The translations under genes and the position numbers were made by a program. Source: Symbiodinium natans (lineage: Eukaryota > Sar > Dinophyceae > Suessiales > Symbiodiniaceae). From it: 64,000 nucleotides of DNA. Below, in pieces: positions 40,201 through 49,441 of this stretch; within the stretch, counting starts at the first letter, position 1, and each line of letters begins with the position of its first letter. The notes under the pieces were generated by a model. That model did no database searches. It was not told the DNA's origin and worked only from the letters and a program-made list of their open reading frames with translations. The DNA lies in the NCBI GenBank assembly GCA_905221605.1, contig CAJNDS010000324.1:659640-723639 (forward strand). The letters run 5' to 3'.

Positions 40201-41398
40201 TATTCATTCCAATGATGATGTGGTGCTACAATCGTATTGGTGCAAATATTATGTGGCTGGGAGACACTGCTACGCTGGAGAGGACTGCAAGTTCTCTCAC
40301 GACGCAACTGGTGTAAGGTGTATCCAGTTTGCTCAGTCTGGGAAGTGCCGTCATGGGGACAGGTGTGTCTTTGAACATGGTGATCCGCTGGATGAACAGA
40401 GGCCAAGGTCTCCAAGGACGCCCCCAAGGGATGGTCCGCGGAGGAGTACTGGTACAAGAAGTGGAGGAAAGGAAATTTCTCCTGAACGGTATGATGAAGA
40501 TGATGAGGATTTGATGGGGTACGACGACGACACCAGGATGATAGAATTGCTGATGGAGGCAATTTCTTACATGTCTGATGGTAAGTCAGATTTGGCCCGC
40601 GCGGAAGCGGATCCGGTGTTTAAACTTTTAAAGTTCAATGGAGATGCTGACCAAATGGACGCAGAATGGTGTTCATGGACTACTGGCATGCTGTCTTCAT
40701 TGGAACTTCACGAGGTAGTGAAGTCATATGAGATTCCACTGGTGGAGGTTGAAGAGTGGATTGATGATTTGAGGATATGGTTCCAGCGAGCCAATATGGA
40801 AGAAGAGAGAGATCCAAAAAGGGACAAAAAGAGGTCCCTAGAAAGGGAGTCCAGTAAGGATACTCCTGCCAAAAAGGAGGTGGTTGGAACTTCGGAGACG
40901 GATGTTGCCGTTGAAGAAGAGGTGAAAAAGGCCAAAAAGAAGAGGAAAACTGCTGCACGTGAGGATCCATACACTCTTCTGGTTCCAAAGCCGAAGAAGA
41001 TGCCGGTGAACATTGAGAAGGGTGGATCATCATCCAATGCGGTGGTTTCTGGAGGGGAAAAGGCCTCTTCGAGAATGCGCACCAAGGCAAGCGTCTCGGG
41101 AAAGACGAAAAAGAAAGAGAAAAGTCAAAGCCCCAAGAAGGAAGAGGTGGTAGTGGTGGAAGGTCCTGAAGAAAAGGATCGTCCTTCTGAAGTGGATGCG
41201 CAGTCATCTACCACTGTTAATGCAGAACTGGGACAATCCTGCCAAGCAATTGAGGACGCGAAGAGAGAGGGATTGGTATCCTCAATTCAAAGGTGCGTGC
41301 AAGATCCTGTTCTTACAGTGTCGGACCTGGAGCACGTTTTGCTGCGACTTCACCTAAGCATCGATGCCCATCGGAAGAAGAAGAAGAAGAAGGGATGA
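37244..41398 (+). CDS. Retroelement ORF2: 1384-aa protein with SAM-like N-terminus and triple CCCH zinc fingers
   Basis: The frame is intact from ATG 37244 to TGA 41396-41398; it stays open upstream to 37157, so an earlier start or frameshift from ORF1 cannot be excluded. Residues about 10-65 resemble a SAM-type helical domain (SDVMIKLGVTNVKELQEY, then EDLVEKGVNKVTACKIL). A long acidic, Ser/Gln-rich region follows, then a folded helical segment (about residues 495-660). Three CCCH fingers lie at about residues 967-1045 (CX9CX5CX3H, CX8CX5CX3H, CX8CX5CX3H). The end is basic, finishing in a lysine run. No polymerase, protease or integrase motif is seen. It probably acts as a second Gag-like RNA-binding protein. 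After removal of the DNA transposon its ATG lies eight bases after the ORF1 stop. Confidence 0.8.
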   Translation: MARNQHLWVYTPHVSDVMIKLGVTNVKELQEYIFVEDLVEKGVNKVTACKILQLVGGVHYRPMSPDVAVSTNASVRMEQSSGSREAGRGAVRTISQVREAEGPGTKEMPRGSYREIFDTGKFRDAWTLAQRSPLCVQRLRLVGVGMPPVNPPTKACRSRSNPVRRGRPLLDRKQVRLVPRSRSHRRAQPAEVVEKPKPLEPVKPRGGLSYPFSRAWADVVDDDDQTGALVSYADSSGDSSEEETNSARHLWETFLRERESQRTETSGNVPLAGSSSSNDGQKKSVHLGEERDKASRGETRQEVTSQVFSLPQPSRRTEQSQKRARDGSVIVGSLAVGSTDEVLPGQGVAGQVNVSESAQVLPGQDVAGQETALEGAVQIPGEETDQKEGEGGSNELRGDGTKILDGLPVKKGHQQLLTKGLLNRIYWKVAVGKLPVGQKDCQKGSNKMDRNLVISMSSEGASEQDLNLALVDDADQSMDDGTLVVMAYDPRTLIQSPTTDWVTRRGLTDRAIWPAIATAAQRICAEMVQVDELNAQLETGRLLFQRRDQGHYGDLHHPFHEDPCLPVVGNYPLSVMGALLSPGLEREFRNTEKFGTAMEAIAYDWSRSPGMEVHVELMARVAKLVAPFLTLGGQGLVVNSEFLWQRGRNQMMEFLQAATCADQLEVLWKRMDDDADEEVDPSGMVLEIPEQQDAVFEQGINESPIPIEDAGSETIGDTGSDGKAPEVSPEEETSSGSSRLAGTRMFLWSVYSRVASNWDFSMQDRATGRIFDSTKGYPGEGPDNGDDYSSKRNLPWISEDYLDEVVSKKMERSSDMEGLNGFVPESEGQSERVEVENVTASRILMALWKKGYRAGYRRLCRSNVSGPKVGAMNHPIKKVRKIGTRKAFLKTFNVFGSSQNGSGAGGKPIMKVIGPRPGFPAVLDASNIDSTLGKKGSSPDHGNVHVVRDCSMDRLEAERLSKRRQGICYWFAKGNNRCKFGENCKFIHSNDDVVLQSYWCKYYVAGRHCYAGEDCKFSHDATGVRCIQFAQSGKCRHGDRCVFEHGDPLDEQRPRSPRTPPRDGPRRSTGTRSGGKEISPERYDEDDEDLMGYDDDTRMIELLMEAISYMSDGKSDLARAEADPVFKLLKFNGDADQMDAEWCSWTTGMLSSLELHEVVKSYEIPLVEVEEWIDDLRIWFQRANMEEERDPKRDKKRSLERESSKDTPAKKEVVGTSETDVAVEEEVKKAKKKRKTAAREDPYTLLVPKPKKMPVNIEKGGSSSNAVVSGGEKASSRMRTKASVSGKTKKKEKSQSPKKEEVVVVEGPEEKDRPSEVDAQSSTTVNAELGQSCQAIEDAKREGLVSSIQRCVQDPVLTVSDLEHVLLRLHLSIDAHRKKKKKKG

Positions 41399-41744
41399 CT
41401 GGATGGTATTGATGAGGGAATAGGTTTTTCTCTTTCTGAAGACAAGTGCGCTGGAACAGCCAATGTGCTGAAAGTATGGTGGTTACTATTAAGGGTATGG
41501 AAATCCCTGATAGTAGAGAGTGTACAGCTTTTTGCGTAGCGAAGACCACGGTTCGTGGTGAAGAAGGCTGAGAGTCTTCAATGACAAGAGAATCATGGTG
41601 GTAAAAAGATTCTCTATGGTAAAAGGTGTTTAGCCAATGTGCTATAAATTCGTCCTGGATGACGTAAAACCATAACTTGCATTCCAAGCAGCTGGCTGCT
41701 GCCTTAATGGCAGCTTTTGGCCAAAAGTCTGCACCTCCAGGTTG
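41399..41744 (+). other. 3' untranslated region of the LTR element
   Basis: No ORF or repeat is recognised between the ORF2 stop and the hairpin before the purine tract. Confidence 0.6.
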
Positions 41745-41766
41745 TGTCCTAGGAAATCCTAGGACA
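41745..41766 (+). promoter_or_regulatory. Perfect hairpin directly upstream of the purine tract
   Basis: TGTCCTAGG, loop AAAT, CCTAGGACA: nine base pairs with a four-base loop, ending where the GGGGGAG purine tract begins. Confidence 0.7.
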
Positions 41767-41773
41767 GGGGGAG
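41767..41773 (+). promoter_or_regulatory. Polypurine tract
   Basis: GGGGGAG lies immediately before the TG of the 3' LTR, the place expected for the plus-strand primer of an LTR retroelement. Confidence 0.75.
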
Positions 41774-42062
41774 TGCGGAGCTGCAGTTTGTATTGAGGAA
41801 AGGAGTTGGTGTTGAAGGAAAAGGGGTCAATGAACCCGATAACCTTTCTGGCTCAAGGATGGCCTGCCCGTCCAAAGAAAAAAGTGCGTGTTTGGGAGTG
41901 AGGGTTGGGTTAGTGCCCCTCTACCTGTGTAAGGGTGCCCCTTCCTTTGACCTCGTGAACTTTAACCCTGTGTGTTTGTCTTTCTGGTTCGTTCTGGGAA
42001 ATTCATTCAGGCAGCTGTTGAGGGTTGATACCCTGGTTGGTCCCCTTTCGGTTGCCCCCGTA
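41774..42062 (+). repeat. 3' long terminal repeat
   Basis: It has the same 289 bp as the 5' LTR apart from position 41865. It includes the spliced-leader-like block at 41836-41857. It is followed directly by CCCTA and a CCCTAAA array. Confidence 0.9.
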
Positions 42063-42457
42063 CCCTAAACCCTAAACCCTAAACCCTAAACCCTAAACCC
42101 TAAGCCCTATTAGGTACCCGAAACCTGACAGTCCCTAAGTTAAGCCCTTGAAGCATGGAATCTACATACCGAGCGAGCGCTGAGGAAGCAGACTATCTGA
42201 CAGGGTTTACGTGAAGGCCCCTGATGTAGTGCCTTTTTGGGGTGGTATACTAGAATTTTCTTTATCTAACCCGAAAAAGGAATGACGTTAGAGCCTTCAG
42301 GCAGGGTTTAGGGCTTAGAGTTGAGGGTTGAGGGTTTTAGGGTTTGAGGGTTCTTCTCAGCCCTGAACCCTAAACCCTAAACCCTAAATCCGAAACCCTA
42401 AACCCTAAGCCCTAAACCCTAAGCCCTAAACCCTAAACCCTAAACCCAGTCATCGCA
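42063..42457. other. CCCTAAA patches and unique sequence
   Basis: CCCTAAA arrays at about 42063-42105 and 42365-42448 surround unique DNA with no recognised gene. Confidence 0.6.
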
Positions 42458-42540
42458 GAACCTGGGGCCCGTGCCGGCCTTTGCATCCCACGGAGCCCGA
42501 TTGATTTCCACCGGCGAAGTGCGTGCCCTTCGCGAAAACA
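42458..42540 (+). CDS. Candidate micro-exon, function unknown
   Basis: After TCGCAG an open frame reads NLGPVPAFASHGARLISTGE and VRALREN up to ACAG. It sits between CCCTAAA on the left and TTTAGGG on the right. The residue composition looks protein-like, but no family was recognised and the 3' junction (AG before GG) is atypical. Confidence 0.4.
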
Positions 42541-43798
42541 GGGCCAGGAGGGTTTAGGGTTTAGGGTTCAGGGTTTAGGGTTTAGGGTTTCGGGTTTCGG
42601 GTTTCGGGTTTAGGGTTTAGGGTTTAGGGCTTGGGGTAAGAGATTCGGGTTTAGGGTTGACTCCAGGAAGGAAGTGTGGGCGCGTGTTGCGGGGCCATGA
42701 GCGAAACCCGAAGGAGGCACCAATAGCTCCAAGTCCAGTATACAGGGAATTGGCTTCGGGTTCAGGGTTTAGGGTATAAGACGATAGGACTCATCTTCAG
42801 CATTGAGGAAGGGGGAGAGGGGGGCAAGGGTGGATTGATCGGCAAGAGATCGGGAAGGGATCCGGGAGACGCCCTCACTGACCACAAAAAGACTCACCGC
42901 GCCACGGTTTCACGAAGGCCCACAGCAGCGTGCGGCACATAAGGCCCACCCTCAGCCCCCACAACTTAAAGCCCACCTCCTCCTGCAGAGTTCAAAGAAA
43001 GCCACGCACACAATACAGACACACATAGACGTAACAAGCCCTAAACCCCCAAACCCTAAACCCTAAACCCTTCACCCAAAATGAGCTAACACTGACCTCC
43101 TGATGTTGAAGACTGCAGCTCGGGAAGAGCCATACTTCTAAGCCCTCAGTAAAAACCGTACATCCAGAAGCCCTCAGAACCTTCAATAGCCTGAACCCCA
43201 GATTCCCGTAAAACACCAGACCCAGTCAAACGCAAAGCCCTAAACCCCTGATGCCCTGAAAGCCCTTAAACCCTAATCCCTCACACCCAACACTGCTAAG
43301 CCAACCCTGCAGCTTAACCCTGAACCCCAAACCCTAAATCCTAAACCCTAAATCCTAAACCCTAAGCCCTAAACCGTAAACCCTAAACCCTAAACCCTAC
43401 ATCGCACGAAGCCCTAAACTCAACTCCCAGTCAAACGCTTACATGTTGCGTCCTGGCCTGGGCCGTGCTGCGGCGCTCGCAGCTCGCTTAGGACTTCGTG
43501 GGTTTTGATTTTCGGGTTTAGGGTTTAGGGGGTTTAGGGTTTAGGGTTTATGGGTTTAGGGTTTAGGGTTTAGGGTTTAAGGTTTAGGGTTTAGGGGTTA
43601 GGGTTTAGGGTAACCGGAATCCAGAGTAGTCGACTAGAAGGGTTCATAGGGTCTTGGGGGTTTGGGGTCTAGAAGGCTTTCAAGGGTTTAGGGTCTTTGG
43701 GCACGGGCCTTGTGAGGGACTGCAGGAGGTTGGCATATGCAGGCTAAATGTGGTGTGTGTTTTGCAGAACTGCTTCTAAGCCGATGAGATAGAGGGGT
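42541..43798. other. Telomere-like repeats and unique islands; no gene recognised
   Basis: TTTAGGG-like arrays lie at about 42550-42660 and 43515-43615, CCCTAAA at about 43040-43070 and 43320-43405. Unique islands (for example 42790-43030) have conflicting open frames. Confidence 0.5.
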
Positions 43799-43825
43799 TT
43801 GAGGGCCACCTTTGTATATGTTCTA

Positions 43826-43901
43826 CGTATGTATGTATGTATATATATATATATATATATATTCTGTATATGTATATATTTACATATACACATAGGTATC
43901 T

Positions 43902-43937
<36 letters not shown>

Positions 43938-44058
43938 GTATATATGTATATATGTATATATGTATATATGTATATAAGTATATATGTATATATGTATACA
44001 TGTATATATGTATATATGTATATATGTATATATGTATATGTATATATGTATGTATGTG

Positions 44059-44089
<31 letters not shown>

Positions 44090-44092
44090 GTC
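43826..44092 (+). repeat. TATATG/TA microsatellite
   Basis: Long runs of TATG, TATATATG and TA with an internal CACACA tract. The 130-codon frame of Tyr/Ile/Val/Cys repeats across it is an artefact. Confidence 0.95.
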
Positions 44093-44832
44093 GTTTTGGA
44101 GTTTTGGGGGGTTGAAAAGGTTCACATCGTGTTTTGGGTCATTGGCTTCGAGGTGCCACTCTTGTTTCTTGTTGCTGCTTGTTTAGGGTTTAGGGCTTAG
44201 GGCTCAGGTTTAGGGAATATAGGGTTTAGAGTTTAGGATTTAGGGTGCAGGGAGCCACCTGCGAAGGTAGCAAGAGCATGCGGACACAGAAGCGTACTCA
44301 CAAAGCACGGCTGAACAGCCAAATCTCCTAAAGATCCAAGCGCCCAAGCAACCTGAGCACACGCCCGTGGCCTCACATCCCCAAGCTCACCTTCCGAAAC
44401 CGACACTCGACCCCAAGCCTCATACCCTCCTCTCCCCCCCACCACCACCACCACCACCTTATAGCAAAGGTCGCACGCCCTGCCCATGGCGCAAAAGCCT
44501 TGCCTCGTTTTGGGTGGCTCTGGCATGGCTTGGAGTGGAGACGAGGTTTAGGTGTTAGGTCTTGGGGCTCGGCTGGATCAGTTCTCTGGCAGTTCTCTAG
44601 GCCTACGTTTGTTTGCTATATCATTTAGATTTACGGGTAAGTCGTATATAAAAGTCCAGTGCAGGCGTTCGTCACTTGCGGCTCAGCCCGAACTCAAGAC
44701 CCGAACGAACCTGCCTTGTCCAAATTGCCACGTACACCTTGCACACTAAGGTTACAGGCCCCCTGGGTTGACTGGTTTAAGGGTGTGGGCTTAAAACCCC
44801 AAACCCTAAACCCTAAACCCTACAGGGTCGAG
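44093..44832. other. No gene recognised
   Basis: A degenerate TTTAGGG patch lies at about 44182-44250, an ACCACC repeat at about 44438-44458 and CCCTAAA at about 44800-44820. Several short frames are open without domains. Confidence 0.4.
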
Positions 44833-44900
44833 GTTTTCGGCTGAAGTGCAAGAATCCAGAGACTGCCGGTGCCACAGGCAAGTTTACTGCGTTCGGCAAG
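44833..44900 (+). CDS. Candidate micro-exon, function unknown
   Basis: Between TCGAG-GT and GGCAAG-GA an open frame reads FRLKCKNPETAGATGKFTAF, then GK. It follows a CCCTAAA patch and uses the junction style of the supported exons. Confidence 0.42.
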
Positions 44901-45491
44901 GAGTCCGGCGCTCGTGTGGGTTGGGTGTTTCGGGGTTCTGGGAGTTCGTTCTCGGGTCCTTAAGTTTAAGGGAGGGAGGTTCATGGGGGGGGTAGGTACC
45001 TAGGAAAACTTAGGGAAGCTTCGGGAGCCTTAAGGAGTACTGGGGTGTACTAGGGAACCTTGGGTTGCATACCTCCCTTGTACCCCCCTCCCTCAAGAAC
45101 CTTATAAGTTTGGAGGTCTTCGGGCTAGGTTTCCTTTTTTTCGCGCCATGCTTGTAACCTGCAGTTGGACGCATAGTCTTTTCGAGCTTTCCCTGAAATC
45201 CTAAGCCAGAAATTCAGAAACATCCCAAAACCCTAAGCCAGTTTGACCCTTTCCAGATCACCTAGTGTTTGAGGGTCCTTACTACACGTTTCTAGCCTAA
45301 GCCCGAAGCCCCAAGCCTGTGTCCCGAACTCGTAAAAGCCCTAGCCTTATAGACCCTCAACCCATTTTTCTGTTTAGGGTCTGGGGGGTAAACCCCTCGA
45401 AACCTGAAACCCGGCATGGGGGCCCTAAACGCCCGTGAAACCCTGAACCCTGAACCCTAAACCCTAAACCCGAAACTCACATGCTTGCGAG
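44901..45491. other. Unique DNA with an imperfect inverted repeat; no gene recognised
   Basis: About 44960-45115 starts AAGGGAGGGAGGTTC and ends with CCCTCCCTCAAGAACCTT, suggesting a decayed hairpin transposon. The rest is unique with CCCTAAA near 45450. Confidence 0.45.
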
Positions 45492-45564
45492 GCTCCTGAC
45501 GGACAAAGCTGGGGGCAGCCACCGCCTTTGTCCCTGGGAGTGGGATGGTATCGTGGCTGAGGAG
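45492..45564 (+). CDS. Candidate micro-exon of 24 codons, function unknown
   Basis: This 73-nt segment between TTGCGAG-G and GAGGAG followed by GC reads LLTDKAGGSHRLCPWEWDGI and VAEE. Both junctions match the AG-G acceptor and GC donor pattern. No domain was recognised. Confidence 0.45.
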
Positions 45565-46627
45565 GCTTGCGGGAGGGTTGCTGGCTTAGGGTGTAGGGTT
45601 TGTCTTGTTTGATTCTCCTAGACCTCAAACCCTACACCCTAAACAGCCCCAAACCCTGAAGGCTTCAAACGTGAAGAGTTCTCGGGCCATTCGAGTTCAG
45701 GCTTCACCTGAAGGCTTTAATGTAGTTCCTTCTTTCGGGTTAAACCTAGGGGATTTTAGTCTACCGCCCTAAAAAAGCGTCCTACATAGGAGCCTCCAGG
45801 TAGGTTTTAGTGTGTGTGTGTGTGTGCGTGTGATGCTAGTCATGTCCTCTCCCTATCAGACGAGGACTGTTTAGCCAGGAAGAGAAACCATGACGGTATG
45901 CGCCACGGCGATGTCGTGGTGAGACGCCGATGACAAACGCCCACGTCCCGCCAGTGGAGCCACTTTTGCCCTTGAATGCAGGGGGGCTCGTTGAACAAGT
46001 TAAAGCCTAAACTCTGCACCCACTGGCGCAGCAGGGCAGGCTTATTTCTGACGAAGATTCCCTGAACCCTAAACCCTAGAACGTCTGCGCAAGGCCTAGG
46101 CGTAAGTGCGCACCCAAAGATCTATGGGGCTATAACGGGCTATATACCTAGTTGACGCAGAGGGCACAAGGGGGGGAGCTTATATCAGCAAGAGGGGATG
46201 AGAGGCTTTCCCAAGCTACCTGAGATGCAGGCAAAAACCTCATAAAGGAAAGACTTTCAAAAGGCACCCTGCTTTGCCTTGCAACTCGAAAGCCAGGATA
46301 AACATGAAATGTAAATCCTAAACCCCTCACCTCCCTCTAAGGGTGCAAGCCACAGGGCCTCCCGCAGCTTACGCCCCAAGACCCGAAGTCTGAATCGCTC
46401 CTTTGGCGGTTCGGGTGGATCTCTTTGAAGTCCAGTGGTAGCCTTTTGCCCCTTTTTTGGGTTCTGGGTTTCCTTGTCAAGAAACCAACCAAAAAGAAGG
46501 GCCCCCTCTATCGTGAGATGGTTACTGGGCTACCAAGATTGTTTCCAGTCTAAACAATAAAACCCTAAACCGTAAACCTTAAACCCTAAACCCCCGAAGA
46601 AACCAACCCCTTAGGCCCTAAAGCCAG
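45565..46627. other. Unique DNA; no gene recognised
   Basis: A (GT)n tract lies at about 45809-45830. Sparse CCCTAAA words occur at 45630 and 46065. No domain. Confidence 0.4.
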
Positions 46628-46678
46628 GAGTTCTACACCGCCTCTGATGGGCGGGTGGTGTGGAGCAGTGGCCGCCAG
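46628..46678 (+). CDS. Candidate 17-codon micro-exon, function unknown
   Basis: This 51-nt segment between GCCAG-G and CGCCAG followed by GC reads EFYTASDGRVVWSSGRQ in phase 0 at both ends. Splice pattern and composition support it. No family was recognised. Confidence 0.45.
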
Positions 46679-46726
46679 GCCAGCTTAGGGTTGAGGGCCA
46701 GTTGAACCCCTAAACCCGAAACCTTA

Positions 46727-46822
46727 AACCTCCTAAACCCTAAACCCTAAACCCTAAACCCTAAACCCTAAACCCTAAACCCTAAACCCTAAACCCTAAA
46801 CCCTAAACCCTAAACCCTAAAC
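46727..46822 (-). repeat. CCCTAAA array
   Basis: About 12 clean units facing the opposite array at 46895. Confidence 0.95.
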
Positions 46823-46894
46823 CTACCAGAAGGCGTTGCTGCGCAGCCTGGGGACTCCAAGGGTTTTTGAAGCAAGGGCCTCAGGATGTGGGGT

Positions 46895-46996
46895 TCAGGG
46901 TTTGAGGTTTAGGGTTTAGGGTTTAGGGTTTAGGGTTTAGGGTTTCGGGTTTAGGGTTTAGGGTTTAGGGTTTAGGGTTTAGGGTTTAGGGTTTAG
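46895..46996 (+). repeat. TTTAGGG array
   Basis: About 13 units with one TTTCGGG variant. A 70-bp unique island separates it from the inverted CCCTAAA array to the left. Confidence 0.95.
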
Positions 46997-47138
46997 GTTG
47001 AGGAAGTATTCTCCTGATTTTAAGATCCTTCTTATACGTGAGAAAGGAGTCCACCATTGAAGGGTGTTGGCGTCTGGGGCGGTTTAACTCAGCGTACCAG
47101 TTTTTCTATAGGACTGCCTCGGTGGCCTTCTATCTGTT

Positions 47139-47249
47139 TAATCCCCTCCCCCTAATACTCAACTCGCCCGAGTAATCGGCGGGTTATTATAGAATCTTTA
47201 TAATATTAGGATAGGGGGGGGGGAGTTTAATATTAGGGGGAGGGGATTA
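47139..47249. mobile_element. MITE-like hairpin element
   Basis: TAATCCCCTCCCCCTAATA at the left is mirrored by TATTAGGGGGAGGGGATTA at the right, over about 111 bp. The inner sequence is AT-rich and non-coding. Confidence 0.8.
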
Positions 47250-47406
47250 GGCCGCAAGAAATGCCTTGAAAACCCTAAACCCTGCACCCTAAACCCTGCA
47301 CCCTAAACCCTATAAACCCTAAACCCTAAACCCCAGAAGAACGCAGCTCCAGGTGGTGCGAGGCTTCGATTCAGCCGCGCCCTTGGAGCCAACGTGGGGT
47401 TATACG

Positions 47407-47538
47407 GTGGATGGAGGAAATCTTGCGCCGCCTGTGAACTTATTGCCAGAGGCGGCGCCCACTTCTGGAGACTGGCTCAACAAAATCGGCTGCCACAGGC
47501 GGGCCTTGCAAAAGGAGTGCAAGATTTCCTCCATCCAC
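47407..47538. repeat. 132-bp inverted repeat with perfect 20-bp arms
   Basis: GTGGATGGAGGAAATCTTGC recurs as its exact complement at 47519-47538. The enclosed sequence is GC-rich with open frames on the plus strand and contains CCTTGCAAAAGG (about 47504-47515), the only clear relative outside the transposon of the hairpin motif abundant at 24-37 kb. It could be a decayed exon or a foldback element. Confidence 0.7.
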
Positions 47539-48320
47539 GGTAGGCTTAGGGTTCAGGATGTGGGGTTCAGGGATTGAGGTTTAGGGCTGGGGATCAGGGT
47601 TTAGGGTTCAGGGTTCAGGGTGTAGGGCTAGGGATCAGGGTTCATGGTTTAGGGTTTAGGGTTCTGGGTTCTGGGTTCAAGGGTTCTCAAGGGGAATTAT
47701 GGCGTTTATAGGGTTTAGGGTTATCGGGCTGAGGTTGAGGGTTTTTAGTTGTAGGGTGTGGGGTTGTAGAGATTGACTTAGGGCGGGCTTGACTCGTTGA
47801 ATGGCCAAGGCTTGTAGAGCGTTACATAAACTCAGTGGGAAGTCTGTCCAATTCCTAAACCCTAAACCAAACTTCATGTCTAGGGTGGAAGAGACGGGGG
47901 GCGGGGGGGCATATTCCCCAACTAAGGCCTAAATGGGTTTTTCGAAAATAAAGGACCCCGAATATAGACCCCAAATAGTAGGATTCCCTCATTATAAGAA
48001 CCCCAATAAGGTTCCCCCTAATTTCGGACACCCCCAAATAACCCTCATAACAGAATGGGGGGCCTGCCCAAGGGTCCCTATTTAGCCAAATGGGGACCTA
48101 CTAGGGAATACCTGTGCCTTAAAATGTTCATAGATAGATGCTTTCGGGCTCAAGTATGCAGTAACCCTAAACCCTAAACCCGATTGGGACGCTAAGGGGG
48201 GCTTTTTGCGGTTCGGGTTCTGGGGTTTGGTCGTTCTACTACCCTAAGCCTTCACGGCCGAAACCCAAATTCTAAGCCATGAGAAGCCTGTTAAGGCAGA
48301 CTACACCCTAAACCCGGAAC
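47539..48320. other. Degenerate telomere-like repeats and unique DNA
   Basis: TTCAGGG and TTTAGGG variants at about 47545-47680. The rest is unique, with GGGACCTACTAGGGAATAC-type words at about 48080 suggesting decayed hairpin transposons. No gene. Confidence 0.45.
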
Positions 48321-48450
48321 CCTAAGCTTAAGCCCTAAACCCTAAACCCTAAACCCTAAACCCTAAACCCTAAACCCTAAACCCTAAACCCTAAGCCCTA
48401 AACCCTAAACCCTAACCCCTAAACCCCCACCCTAAATCCTAAACTCTGAA
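48321..48450 (-). repeat. CCCTAAA array
   Basis: About 11 clean units, then degenerate ones. Confidence 0.9.
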
Positions 48451-48637
48451 CCATGAAATATACACCCCAAGCCCGGTTTTCAGCTCGAGGTCTTGGAGAC
48501 GCCACAGGCTTCGTCAAGGAAGGCCTCTTGGATCTGACACCAGGGATTTAGGACGCATATCCTGAATCCCAACTTTTATTTTTTTTCTTTTGGGGGGGGG
48601 GGGGTGGGGTGGGGATCCCTTGAGTTTTTGGTCGCAG

Positions 48638-48716
48638 GAAGGGTTGGATGGGGAGATCTTGCGGGAGCCAGCAAACACTTGCGGAGCAAGTGCGGAAGTG
48701 CGGGGTGTCTTGGTGG
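48638..48716 (+). CDS. Weak candidate exon, function unknown
   Basis: After TCGCAG an open frame reads EGLDGEILREPANTCGASAE and VR. The 3' end is unclear. A G run precedes it and CCCTAAA/CCCTGAA repeats follow. Confidence 0.3.
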
Positions 48717-49333
48717 CCTGCTGTTACTGTATCTGTGCTCCTCCTCCTCCGCAACCTAGCTCAAACCCTAAACCCTGAACCCTGAACCCTGAACCCTGAA
48801 CCCTGAACCCTGAACCCTAAACCCTAAACCCTAAAGGCAATAAACTCGGGCGGATCGGAGTGCCCACGCGGAGTGTTCTATTCCACAGTGAACTCCCAAA
48901 AGGGTTGGAACATAATCCTTAGCCCCATACCCCAAAATTAGGGTTTAGGGTTTAGAGTTTAGGGGTTAGGGTTTAGGGTTGGTTTAGGGTTTAGGGTTTA
49001 AGGTATACTAAAGGGAACCCCAGCTCTTATCATCCTGATTCCATGTTCCAACTTTCTGGAGTTTACTGCAAGGCCCCTGTTGCAGTCTTTGGTGCCCTTT
49101 AAGTGGGATTCCTTCCAACAGGTGTAGGGTTTAGGGTTTATGGATTTGAACGGGGGAAGGGGTTTGTGGGGTGTGGGCAGCGCTTGGCACGCGACTCAGG
49201 CGGTGTCCAGAGTGGTGCACCCATTCCGCTGCCACCCAGCTGCAGAAGCAGAAACAGGGGGTATCAATCGAGAATTGTTTGGCTCGGTGGTTTGGTGGTT
49301 TCATTGGTGTTTCCCGGATGTTCATTCTACTCA
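48717..49333. other. CCCTGAA variant array and unique DNA
   Basis: Six CCCTGAA units lie at about 48772-48815 and TTTAGGG at about 48940-49005. Competing open frames at 49100-49330 have no domain. Confidence 0.5.
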
Positions 49334-49441
49334 CCCTATGGGTCCACGCGCCTTCTTCTTATATATTCGGGCCCCAAAGTCCCATGTAGGAGGTACTTTA
49401 AGGCCCACGTATGCCGTATTTAGGTACATGGACCCTTAGGG
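49334..49441. mobile_element. MITE family A, copy 1
   Basis: About 108 bp with ends related to CCCTAAGGGTCCATGTACC and its complement TAGGTACATGGACCCTTAGG. The centre carries TACTTTAAGGCCCACGTATG. The left arm is decayed. Confidence 0.65.

Larger units (their letters stand above)
20290..42062 (+). mobile_element. Ty1/copia-like LTR retroelement, non-autonomous, with a nested DNA transposon
   Basis: Two 289-bp direct repeats (20290-20578 and 41774-42062) bound an interior carrying two large CCCH zinc-finger ORFs. The 5' LTR is followed at once by GGTTATGAGCCC, complementary to the anticodon arm of initiator tRNA-Met. This is the half-tRNA primer type known from Drosophila copia and yeast Ty5. 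A purine tract GGGGGAG directly precedes the 3' LTR. CCCTA flanks both ends (20285-20289 and 42063-42067), as expected for a 5-bp target duplication, though the target is itself telomere-like repeat. No protease, reverse transcriptase, RNase H or integrase motif is visible, so it must depend on another element. Without the nested transposon it is about 8.7 kb. Confidence 0.88.

Noticed and set aside
20647-41398. ORF1 and ORF2 of the LTR element as one continuous protein split by the DNA transposon
   Set aside because: With one copy of the AAA duplication removed, the ORF1 frame meets TAG at 37233-37235 before ORF2 begins, so the two are separate unless a frameshift is used.
37187-41398. Polymerase domain in the large ORF2
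   Set aside because: I looked for reverse transcriptase YxDD-type, protease DTG/DSG-type and integrase HHCC or DDE patterns and saw none in context.
43799-44200. 133-codon Tyr/Ile/Val-rich frame
   Set aside because: Encoded by a TATATG microsatellite and open on the opposite strand as well.
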